Source: Saprospiraceae bacterium (lineage in GTDB: Bacteria > Bacteroidota > Bacteroidia > Chitinophagales > Saprospiraceae). Taken from it: 43,000 nucleotides of DNA. The DNA is taken from assembly GCA_020630955.1 (NCBI GenBank), contig JAHDIE010000004.1, positions 112,662 through 155,661 on the forward strand, in the 5' to 3' direction. Below, piece by piece: positions 8,030-15,266 of the stretch (position 1 is the stretch's first letter; each line of letters opens with the position of its first letter). A model generated the notes under the pieces. That model was not told where the DNA came from and did no database searches. It worked only from the letters and a program-made list of their open reading frames with translations. A program made the translations under genes and the position numbers.

Positions 8030-9730
8030 TTAATTTCCGCATAAATTAATTTCTGCTTCGAATTCTGCTCCAATCTCAACCTCAAATTCAAGACCTAGTG
8101 TAATTTCATTTTCTGATTGAAATAATATATTAGTTCCACTTAGCACTGTGCTGTTGGATTCTAAAAAATTAGAGGCTCCATAAATATGGCTAGGAATAGG
8201 ATTAACACTAACATCATGATTCTCAAGGCAAATAGGACTTGAAAAAAAGTTTACCACAGAACTATTTTCTACAAATTCATTTGTCCCATTAATTAATAGT
8301 TGGTTGCCATAATAAGTATTAATGCTATTGGGATAAGGCCATTTGACGACAATAGAATCAATATTTGAACTTGCCCCTAGCCCCATAATCATATCATCTG
8401 AGTTTTGAGATTGAAAACCTACGGTGCTATGTTTTTGGTAAATTCTTTTATAACCATTATTCCAAATTTCAACCAAAGCACCATAAGCCTCTTTATTTGA
8501 AAACGTTCCTTTTAACCTAAGTTTGATAAAGTTATTTTCAGTTTCTTCGTTATTTGAAAAGAGACTAAAGCTTTCATCTAAATCACGGCTGACTGCAATA
8601 TCTTGCTTTCCATCATTATTAAAATCACCTATTGCATTTGTAAAACTGTCCAATGTATCCAATCCAGCAATTCCGCCGGATGCAGTTAAAGGATCAATAA
8701 AAGTTCCGTTATTTTGATTAACAAATAATACATTCGGTTGATTCGTATTGGTTGTACAGACATACATGTCTTCATCTTCATCGTGGTCAAAATCTAAATA
8801 ATTGCCACACCAGGCATATTGATTTAGAATCGTTCCAGATGAGCTTGCAACGTCTGTAAAAGTATTGTTTCCATTATTTTTGTACATAATAGCTTCAGAG
8901 GTATGGGTGATATAGATATCTAAATAGCCATCATCATCAAAATCAGCAACTCCTGCGTTCATTGCATCTATTGAGGCATTTGATAACGAAGGAACTGAAA
9001 CATCAACAAAGGACAAGTTGCCCATATTCATGTACAATGAATTTTCAAACATCAAACGGTCATTTGAAACGTATAAGTCTAAATCCCCATCCAAATCAAA
9101 ATCGAAAAAAGAGGTTGCTAATGTTTCACGAAATCCATTTCCTGTTCCTGTTTGATTTGTCACATTGATATACTTATGTAAATGTGGACTGTAATGAAAC
9201 ATTGAATTGGTATCACCAAATATTTCTTCCCCATATCTACCAATATATAAATCCAGCCAACCATCCATATCAATGTCTGCAAAATTAGCGCTATAGGTAT
9301 CGGCTTCTCCGTTTTCTAATCCTTTAGAAACTGTAACATCAGTGAATGACATATTCCCATCGTTCTCAAACAAATAGAATTGTCCATTATAGGTACTTAC
9401 AAAAAAGTCTTTATCATTATCCTTATCAAAATCAACCCACACCAATTGTTTGGATTCTTCTAGGACTTCAACAAATGGAGGATCTACCAATTCAAAGTGA
9501 TCTCCTTTGTTTTCATAGAACATGATATCCTTATTATTTTCGGTTCCAAAAGTCAAATCATCTAGGCCATCTTGATTGAAATCAACGAAGCTAATTCCGC
9601 CTCCACCACCAAATTCAGTTGTTCCAAAAGATCCCAATAAATTTATATTTGATTCTTGTGGATAAAAAATTTGGGCCGACAACCCCAGTGGTATAAGAAG
9701 AATTATTAATATTTTAAAAAACAATTTCAT
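8030..9730 (-). CDS. Secreted FG-GAP/VCBS repeat, ASPIC/UnbV (CRTAC1-like) protein, copy 2 of 4
   Basis: A protein of 566 residues with signal peptide MKLFFKILIILLIPLGLSAQ. It has the same order of parts as its three neighbours: an N-terminal glycine run then DFNQDGLDDLTFGTE, seven FG-GAP calcium loops in all (including DIDMDGWLD, DFDLDGDLD, DFDDDGYLD, DFDHDEDED), an ASPIC/UnbV block (GALVEIWNNGYKRIYQKHS ... LGASSNIDSIVVKWPYP), and a C-terminal module with Cys in PICLENH and NLCGN. The FENSLYMN then VDVSVPS block in the middle is nearly identical between copies. Its start codon abuts the stop of copy 3 on the minus strand, so the genes are co-translated from one mRNA. No enzyme active site is apparent. 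Confidence 0.88.
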   Translation of the reverse strand: MKLFFKILIILLIPLGLSAQIFYPQESNINLLGSFGTTEFGGGGGISFVDFNQDGLDDLTFGTENNKDIMFYENKGDHFELVDPPFVEVLEESKQLVWVDFDKDNDKDFFVSTYNGQFYLFENDGNMSFTDVTVSKGLENGEADTYSANFADIDMDGWLDLYIGRYGEEIFGDTNSMFHYSPHLHKYINVTNQTGTGNGFRETLATSFFDFDLDGDLDLYVSNDRLMFENSLYMNMGNLSFVDVSVPSLSNASIDAMNAGVADFDDDGYLDIYITHTSEAIMYKNNGNNTFTDVASSSGTILNQYAWCGNYLDFDHDEDEDMYVCTTNTNQPNVLFVNQNNGTFIDPLTASGGIAGLDTLDSFTNAIGDFNNDGKQDIAVSRDLDESFSLFSNNEETENNFIKLRLKGTFSNKEAYGALVEIWNNGYKRIYQKHSTVGFQSQNSDDMIMGLGASSNIDSIVVKWPYPNSINTYYGNQLLINGTNEFVENSSVVNFFSSPICLENHDVSVNPIPSHIYGASNFLESNSTVLSGTNILFQSENEITLGLEFEVEIGAEFEAEINLCGN

Positions 9731-11428
9731 TTAATTCCCGCAATAATTGATTTCGGCCAAAAATTCAGCCCCTGCTTTTATTTCAAATCCAATATCCAAA
9801 GTTATTTCATTCAGCGCTTGGAAAACAACATTGGATTCTGGAATTATCTTAGCAGAACTTGCCAAATTTATACTGGCTCCATAAGTTTGACTTGGAATGG
9901 GACTGACAACAACTTCATGATTCTGCATGCAAAGAGGCATGGTATAATTATTGGTTACCCCAGCATTTTCTGTAACTACATTCATTCCATTCACCAAGAT
10001 ATCTGAATTATATACAACATCCACATTGTTAGAGTATGGCCAATTAATAACCAAGGAATCTATCACATCATTCTCCCCTAAACCAATATTCACATAATCT
10101 GAATTTTGACAATGATAGGCAGTAACGCTATAAGTCTGTAAAATTGTTTTTGTACCACCGGCCCAGACCTCAATCATTGCTCCATAGGCATCCCGACTAG
10201 ACTCCACACCAACCAGGTGTAGTTTAATGAAATTATTCTCAGTTTCGTCCTGATTTGAATACAACCTAAAATTTAGAATCCCTTGAGGTTGAACCATAAT
10301 ATCACTTCTGCCATCATTATTGTAGTCACCGATTGCATGAGTATAGCTATGAATATCATCAGCGTTAGCTATACCTCCTGAATTTAATAAAGGTTGAGAA
10401 AAGTTTCCAGTTCCATCATTAACAAAAAAAGGATTTGGCGATCCTATTTCTTCTGTTGAAATATATAAATCTAAGTCCCTATCATTATCATAATCGAAGA
10501 AATTCCCTGTCCAAGACCAGGCAGTTACTTCAGCACCGTGAGTTGTAGTAAGATCAGTGAATGTGTTGTTTCCATTATTTGATAATAAAACTGCATTTTC
10601 AGTTTCCGTAATATAAATATCAAAATCATGATCGTTATCAAAATCCCCAATGCCTGCATTCATAGCTTCAATAGCAAGGTTAGATAAGGAAGGTACAGAA
10701 ACATCAACAAAAACTCCATTTCCTGTATTCATATAAAGTGAATTTTCATGGCTGTAGCTATCATTGATCACATAAAGATCAAGGTCGTCATCATTATCAA
10801 AATCAAAAAAAGTTGCACAATAACTTGTTCTAGATCCATTGGCCGTACCAGAAGTTAAGGTGTAATCTTGGTATTGATTGGTTGTCGGATTCCATTTCCA
10901 CATTTCATTTTCACTGCCATTGGGCAAAACAAACTGTGAAATATATAAATCAAGAAATCCATCCTCGTCGATGTCAGCAAAACTTGCGCCGGAAGTAAAC
11001 TTAGTTTCTATAGGAAGACCTACTGATGCTGTGACATCAGTAAAGTTCATTGATCCATCATTTTGATATAACCTGTTTGGCCCATCAGTTGCACATGCAA
11101 AAAAGTCTTTGTCTCCATCATTATCATAGTCCACCCAAACAAGTTGACGGTTCTCATATGTGTTGGTTACAAAAGAAGGGTTCACTTCTTCAAATGCATT
11201 TCCTTTATTTTCATAAAACTTAATATTTTGTCCTGCCTCAGTACCAAAGGTCAAATCATCTAAACCATCTTGATTAAAATCAGCAAAGCTCACTCCTCCT
11301 CCTCCAAACCAAATATCAGCACCAAAATGGCCTACTACTCCTAAGTTAGATTCTTGTTGGTAAAATACTTGAGCAGGTAAAGTATATTCAAAAATACAGA
11401 TGAAAAATATGCAAAATGTATAGCGCAT
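9731..11428 (-). CDS. Secreted FG-GAP/VCBS repeat, ASPIC/UnbV (CRTAC1-like) protein, copy 3 of 4
   Basis: The start is chosen at 11428, where the ATG shares one base with the stop codon of copy 4 (TAATG) and gives a signal peptide MRYTFCIFFICIFEYTLPAQ; an upstream in-frame ATG at 11440 would only add four residues. Seven calcium loops are visible, such as DYDNDGDKD, DIDEDGFLD, DFDNDDDLD, DFDNDHDFD and DYDNDRDLD. An ASPIC/UnbV block follows (GAMIEVWAGGTKTILQTYS ... VDVVYNSD). The C-terminal cysteine-pair module (PLCMQNH ... NYCGN) carries the YGASINL and NEITLDIGFEIKAGAEF segments shared by the family. The protein is predicted to be extracellular; adhesion or binding of a surface polymer is a guess. 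Confidence 0.88.
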   Translation of the reverse strand: MRYTFCIFFICIFEYTLPAQVFYQQESNLGVVGHFGADIWFGGGGVSFADFNQDGLDDLTFGTEAGQNIKFYENKGNAFEEVNPSFVTNTYENRQLVWVDYDNDGDKDFFACATDGPNRLYQNDGSMNFTDVTASVGLPIETKFTSGASFADIDEDGFLDLYISQFVLPNGSENEMWKWNPTTNQYQDYTLTSGTANGSRTSYCATFFDFDNDDDLDLYVINDSYSHENSLYMNTGNGVFVDVSVPSLSNLAIEAMNAGIGDFDNDHDFDIYITETENAVLLSNNGNNTFTDLTTTHGAEVTAWSWTGNFFDYDNDRDLDLYISTEEIGSPNPFFVNDGTGNFSQPLLNSGGIANADDIHSYTHAIGDYNNDGRSDIMVQPQGILNFRLYSNQDETENNFIKLHLVGVESSRDAYGAMIEVWAGGTKTILQTYSVTAYHCQNSDYVNIGLGENDVIDSLVINWPYSNNVDVVYNSDILVNGMNVVTENAGVTNNYTMPLCMQNHEVVVSPIPSQTYGASINLASSAKIIPESNVVFQALNEITLDIGFEIKAGAEFLAEINYCGN

Positions 11429-13143
11429 TAGTTGATACAATTTTTAATTTCAGCAGTAAAAATTGCACCAAGTTCTACCTCAAAATCAATATCAAGGGTG
11501 ATATCTACTTCAGCAGAAAACAAAACTTCAGCACCGTCTATAACCTTTGAAGAAGATACTAATGTTTCACTGGCTCCATAAGTTTGACTTGGTATCGGAT
11601 TAATCAAAACTTCATGAGTTGTTTGACAAAGCTTACCACTATAAGTATTTACTACACCAGAACCCTCTTCAATATCATTGATCTGATTTACCGAAAGGTC
11701 AGAGCCTAAAATGGTTTCTAATCCTGTGCTACTAGGCCAAAATATTTGCAAGGAGTCTATGCCTTCATGAGTACCTATTCCAATAATATGCTTATCTGAA
11801 TTTTGTGAAAGATATGCATGTGTACTATGTGTAGCTAATAATCTAGATTCTCCATCAATCCAAACTTCCATAACTACACCATAGGCATCTCTATTTGATT
11901 CTACTCCTTCCAAATTTATTGCAAGGTAATTGTTTGAATTTTCATGATGGTTTGAAAACAAACTAAAATTCTCTTCAAATATTCTGCTAACCGCAACATC
12001 CAACTTCCCATCATTATTAAAATCTGCATAAGCATTGACATGAGCGCCCAAGGTATCCATCCCTCCAATTCCATGACTAGCTACCAAAGGCTCTTCAAAG
12101 GTTCCATCATCCTGGTTAATATACATTGCGGATGGGGTGCCAGCACCTGCATCATATGACGCAACATACAAATCCAAATCCATATCGTTATCAAAGTCTA
12201 AAAAATTCCCAGTCCAACCATTTTTATCAAAAGTTACACCTGCTGTAGAAGTAACATCTGTAAAAGTGTTGTCTCCATCATTTTCTAACAAAACTGCTGG
12301 TTGTGTATTATCATTTGTGACATAGATATCAAAAAACCCATCATTGTTATAATCTCCAACTGCAGTGTTCATCGCATTGATGGCAATATTGGATTGAGAA
12401 GGAATTGAAATATCTACGTAGGAAGCCCCTCCTGTATTCATATACAATGAGTTTTGCTGTGATATTTTATCATTTGCAACATAAAGATCCAAGTCATTAT
12501 CTCTGTCGAAATCAAAGAAAACGCTGCAAAAAGATAATCTTTGTCCATTACCTGTTGAAGATTGGATTGTAACATCTATATATGAAGAAGTATTAGCGTC
12601 GTAAATATAAAATTCATTGGTTGCCCCGGTTCCTCCATTGGGACCGTGGTTTGATTGATAAAAATCCAGATAACCATCCATATTTGCGTCAGCGAAAGTT
12701 ACACCAAAAGTTTCTTGTGAATTTGTCGGCAGCCCAACCTGGGCAGTTACATCTGTTAGGTTCATGCTGCCGTCATTGGCATATAGAAAATTTGGGCCAT
12801 TGTACGAAGAGATATACAAATCTTTATCTCCATCATTGTCAAAATCAATCCAAAGCACCTGTTTTTGTTCATATGTGTTTTCAACAAATGGTGGATCTAT
12901 TAATTCGAAACTATCTCCTTTGTTTTCATAGAAAATTACATCTTGACCATCATTGGTAGCAAAGGTTAAATCGTCTAAGCCATCTTGATTCCAATCAACA
13001 AAACTAACGCCTCCTCCCCCATGGAAAAGATCAATACCATAGGTTCCAATAATATTCAAATTATACTCTTGTTGGTAAAATATCTGAGCATTGATTAGAT
13101 TACAAAAGCATACGGAAAGTATTGATAGATAAAGGGCTCTCAT
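11428..13143 (-). CDS. Secreted FG-GAP/VCBS repeat, ASPIC/UnbV (CRTAC1-like) protein, copy 4 of 4 (operon-leading)
   Basis: The first gene of the operon, with 571 residues and signal peptide MRALYLSILSVCFCNLINAQ. The seven FG-GAP loops are DWNQDGLDD, DFDNDGDKD, DANMDGYLD, DFDRDNDLD, DYNNDGFFD, DFDNDMDLD and DFNNDGKLD. The ASPIC/UnbV block runs from GVVMEVWIDGESRLLATHS to the SLQIFWPSS strand. The C-terminal module differs most from the others (LCQTTH rather than ICLENH, and the ending KNCIN rather than xCGN) but keeps both cysteines and the YGAS motif. Two TATATTTG promoter-like elements precede it. The neighbouring SPFH gene is divergent across 92 bases. Confidence 0.88.
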   Translation of the reverse strand: MRALYLSILSVCFCNLINAQIFYQQEYNLNIIGTYGIDLFHGGGGVSFVDWNQDGLDDLTFATNDGQDVIFYENKGDSFELIDPPFVENTYEQKQVLWIDFDNDGDKDLYISSYNGPNFLYANDGSMNLTDVTAQVGLPTNSQETFGVTFADANMDGYLDFYQSNHGPNGGTGATNEFYIYDANTSSYIDVTIQSSTGNGQRLSFCSVFFDFDRDNDLDLYVANDKISQQNSLYMNTGGASYVDISIPSQSNIAINAMNTAVGDYNNDGFFDIYVTNDNTQPAVLLENDGDNTFTDVTSTAGVTFDKNGWTGNFLDFDNDMDLDLYVASYDAGAGTPSAMYINQDDGTFEEPLVASHGIGGMDTLGAHVNAYADFNNDGKLDVAVSRIFEENFSLFSNHHENSNNYLAINLEGVESNRDAYGVVMEVWIDGESRLLATHSTHAYLSQNSDKHIIGIGTHEGIDSLQIFWPSSTGLETILGSDLSVNQINDIEEGSGVVNTYSGKLCQTTHEVLINPIPSQTYGASETLVSSSKVIDGAEVLFSAEVDITLDIDFEVELGAIFTAEIKNCIN

Positions 13144-13183
13144 CTTCTAAGTTGGTATAATTTATAAGTTCTACGGGGCACAC

Positions 13184-13200
13184 CAAATATATCAAATATA
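13184..13200 (-). promoter_or_regulatory. Candidate tandem -7 elements of the four-propeller operon
   Basis: On the minus strand TATATTTG occurs twice with one base between (13193-13200 and 13184-13191); both match the Bacteroidota -7 consensus TAnnTTTG. They lie about 40 bases before the ATG of the leading propeller gene. No good -33 TTTG is seen at the standard distance. Confidence 0.4.
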
Positions 13201-13235
13201 TATTATTATATTGTTAGTCAGATAACACATTAACT

Positions 13236-14183
13236 ATGAATCTTTTAGAAAATATCCCCTTTTTAGCCCCAATTGCATTTTTTACCATATTGGTTTTATT
13301 ATCAGGTTTATTTGTTGTCAAACAACAAACTGCGGTTATTTTAGAAAGGTTGGGTAAATTCCATTCAATAAAATGGCCGGGATTGCATTTTAAAATTCCG
13401 GTTTTGGATCGTATAGCAGGCAGAGTTAACCTAAAAATTCAACAATTGGATGTTATTGTAGAAACTAAAACCTTCGATGATGTTTTTGTAAAAATGAAAG
13501 TTTCTGTTCAATTTGTCATTCTAAAAGAATCTGTATTTGAAGCATTTTATAAACTTGAAAATCCACATGATCAAATCACCTCTTACATTTTTGATGTTGT
13601 AAGAGCTGAAGTTCCAAAAATGAAATTAGACGATGTATTCGTTAAAAAAGATGACATCGCCATCGCAATAAAAAAAGAAGTTGAAGAAGCAATGAATACT
13701 TATGGTTTTGGCATTATCAAAGCTTTGGTTACAGATATTGATCCAGATCATTTGGTAAAAGATTCAATGAATAGGATTAATGCTGCCGAAAGAGAAAAAA
13801 TTGCTGCTGAATATGAAGGTGAAGCTGAAAGAATTAGAATCGTTGCGAAGGCCAAAGCGGAAGCAGAAAGTAAAAGGCTGCAAGGTCAAGGGATTGCAGA
13901 TCAAAGAAGAGAGATTGCTAGAGGACTTGAGGAATCTGTAGAAGTTTTAAACAATGCGGGAATAAATTCTCAAGAAGCTTCTGCACTAATTGTTATTACT
14001 CAACACTATGATACAATGCAAGCTATGGGTGAGTCAACCAATAGCAATATGATCCTCTTACCAAACTCCCCAACAGCTGCATCAGACATGCTTACTCAAT
14101 TGGTAACAAGCTTTGCTGCAAGCGAACGAATGGGCGAAATGATGAAAGAAAAAGATAAGAAGATAGACAAACTTTTAAGATAA
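13236..14183 (+). CDS. SPFH/band-7 membrane protein, HIR-like (stomatin/prohibitin superfamily)
   Basis: A protein of 315 residues: one N-terminal membrane segment (about 8-28), an SPFH domain (about 29-200) and a helical coiled-coil tail rich in Ala, Glu and Lys (about 185-245). The stretches VNLKIQQLDV, ETKTFDDVFVKMKVSVQF, FDVVRAEVPKMKLDDVFVKK and VTDIDPDHLVKDSMNRINAA resemble plant hypersensitive-induced-reaction (HIR) proteins more closely than HflC/HflK or QmcA. Such proteins form large ring or cage oligomers that organise membrane microdomains or regulate proteases. No NfeD-type partner gene is adjacent, unlike many bacterial slipin or flotillin loci. The gene is transcribed divergently from the propeller operon and converges on the PaaY-like gene one base away. 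Confidence 0.88.
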   Translation: MNLLENIPFLAPIAFFTILVLLSGLFVVKQQTAVILERLGKFHSIKWPGLHFKIPVLDRIAGRVNLKIQQLDVIVETKTFDDVFVKMKVSVQFVILKESVFEAFYKLENPHDQITSYIFDVVRAEVPKMKLDDVFVKKDDIAIAIKKEVEEAMNTYGFGIIKALVTDIDPDHLVKDSMNRINAAEREKIAAEYEGEAERIRIVAKAKAEAESKRLQGQGIADQRREIARGLEESVEVLNNAGINSQEASALIVITQHYDTMQAMGESTNSNMILLPNSPTAASDMLTQLVTSFAASERMGEMMKEKDKKIDKLLR

Positions 14184-14184
14184 G

Positions 14185-14781
14185 CTAAGCTTCATTTATT
14201 TCGTTCCAGGTTTGATACAACACCTCTTGTTCAGGTTCATTGTCAGGGACTTGGCGAAGAGGCTCAACTGGTCTAAGACTTTCTTGGCAATCCTTAGGTA
14301 AGGTTTGGTATAATCTCGTTCCCTTAGTTTTCCAATCTAACATCTGGTCAGAAACCTCCTTAATGATATTATATGGATTTCCAACTACCAAGCTTCGTCT
14401 AGGGATCATGGCATTTGCTTTAATAAAGGTCATGGCACCAACAATGCTTTCATCCCCAACTTGAGCATTATCCATGATAACAGAATTCATTCCGATCAAA
14501 ACATTTTTACCAATGGTTGCACCATGAACAATTGCCCCATGTCCAATATGAGCATTTTCGTGTAAATGTATTGTAATCCCAGGGAACATATGTATGGTAC
14601 AATTCTCTTGAATATTACATCCATCATGTATAACTATACCTCCCCAATCACCTCTTACTACAGCACTCGGTCCGACATAAACATTTTTGCCGATATGGAC
14701 GTTTCCAATAACGGTCGCTTGTGGGTGAATAAATGAAGTTTCATGAACCACGGGAATAAACCCTTTAAACTCGTATACCAT
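14185..14781 (-). CDS. PaaY/gamma-carbonic-anhydrase-type hexapeptide repeat protein
   Basis: A protein of 198 residues with left-handed beta-helix hexapeptide repeats (IGNVHIGKNVYVGPSAVVRGDWGGIVI, here spanning two coils) and a C-terminal helix. The putative zinc ligands of gamma-carbonic anhydrases are present as His64 (CTIHMF), His81 and His86 (HIGHGAIVHG). Length and the C-terminal LDWKTKGTRLYQTLPKDC closely follow PaaY, a thioesterase/anhydrase-like protein of phenylacetate degradation, but no paa genes are near, so a general role is equally likely. The CxxCxxCC gene lies 8 bases upstream on the same strand. The symbol is withheld because the pathway is not supported by context. Confidence 0.85.
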   Translation of the reverse strand: MVYEFKGFIPVVHETSFIHPQATVIGNVHIGKNVYVGPSAVVRGDWGGIVIHDGCNIQENCTIHMFPGITIHLHENAHIGHGAIVHGATIGKNVLIGMNSVIMDNAQVGDESIVGAMTFIKANAMIPRRSLVVGNPYNIIKEVSDQMLDWKTKGTRLYQTLPKDCQESLRPVEPLRQVPDNEPEQEVLYQTWNEINEA

Positions 14782-14789
14782 ATAGCCTT

Positions 14790-15266
14790 TTATTTATTTT
14801 CTGATATTTCCTTAATTCGCTCAACAACCTTGAAGGCGATGGGACAAGATAAGACATTCTTTGCATGTAGGCGTCTTAATTTGTAAAATTGAGACTCGTC
14901 CATATGTGGATATTGCCGACATGCATTAGGTCTAATTTCATAAATAGAACAACTATTATCTGCATTAAGAAAAACACAAGGAACATTAATAAAACTCAGA
15001 TCTCCATTGACGTCTTCTAGTAAATACTTCTTCTTAAACTGTTTCTTTGAGATTCCAAGTTGTTTTGCAATTCTTTTGACATCGGATTCGTCTAACAAGG
15101 GTGGACTTGATTTACAGCAGTTTGCACATGCCAAACAATCTGTTTTAGCAAAAAAATCTTTAGATAAATCTTTGGCAAGGCTTCCAACTTGATTTGGAAA
15201 TTCCCCTTTTAATAGATAACTCTTTAGTTCAATAGCTTTTTGTCGGTTAATTCCAGGCCCTAGCAT
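14790..15266 (-). CDS. YkgJ-family cysteine cluster (CxxCxxCC) protein
   Basis: A cytoplasmic protein of 158 residues whose core CLACANCCKSS is the CxxCxxCC signature of the zinc- or iron-chelating YkgJ family. Three further conserved positions lie downstream: PCVFL, SCSIYEIRPNACRQYPH and LSCPIAF. The cysteines probably bind a metal or an Fe-S cluster; no reaction is known for most of the family. It starts one base after the stop codon of the secreted metalloprotease gene on the same strand, and the PaaY-like gene follows 8 bases later, so the three may share a transcript. Confidence 0.85.
   Translation of the reverse strand: MLGPGINRQKAIELKSYLLKGEFPNQVGSLAKDLSKDFFAKTDCLACANCCKSSPPLLDESDVKRIAKQLGISKKQFKKKYLLEDVNGDLSFINVPCVFLNADNSCSIYEIRPNACRQYPHMDESQFYKLRRLHAKNVLSCPIAFKVVERIKEISENK

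Noticed and set aside
12621-12959. A 112-codon plus-strand open frame inside propeller copy 4
   Set aside because: It is the antisense of calcium-loop coding sequence, with low-complexity His/Leu-rich content and no start context.
6313-13143. Repeated D-x-D-x-D DNA segments as a CRISPR-like or minisatellite array
   Set aside because: The spacing and sequence are explained by protein-coding FG-GAP blades; there are no regular identical repeats with spacers.
14185-14781. Assigning paaY and a phenylacetate pathway
   Set aside because: The protein looks like PaaY, but no other paa gene is in the window, so the pathway is not supported.
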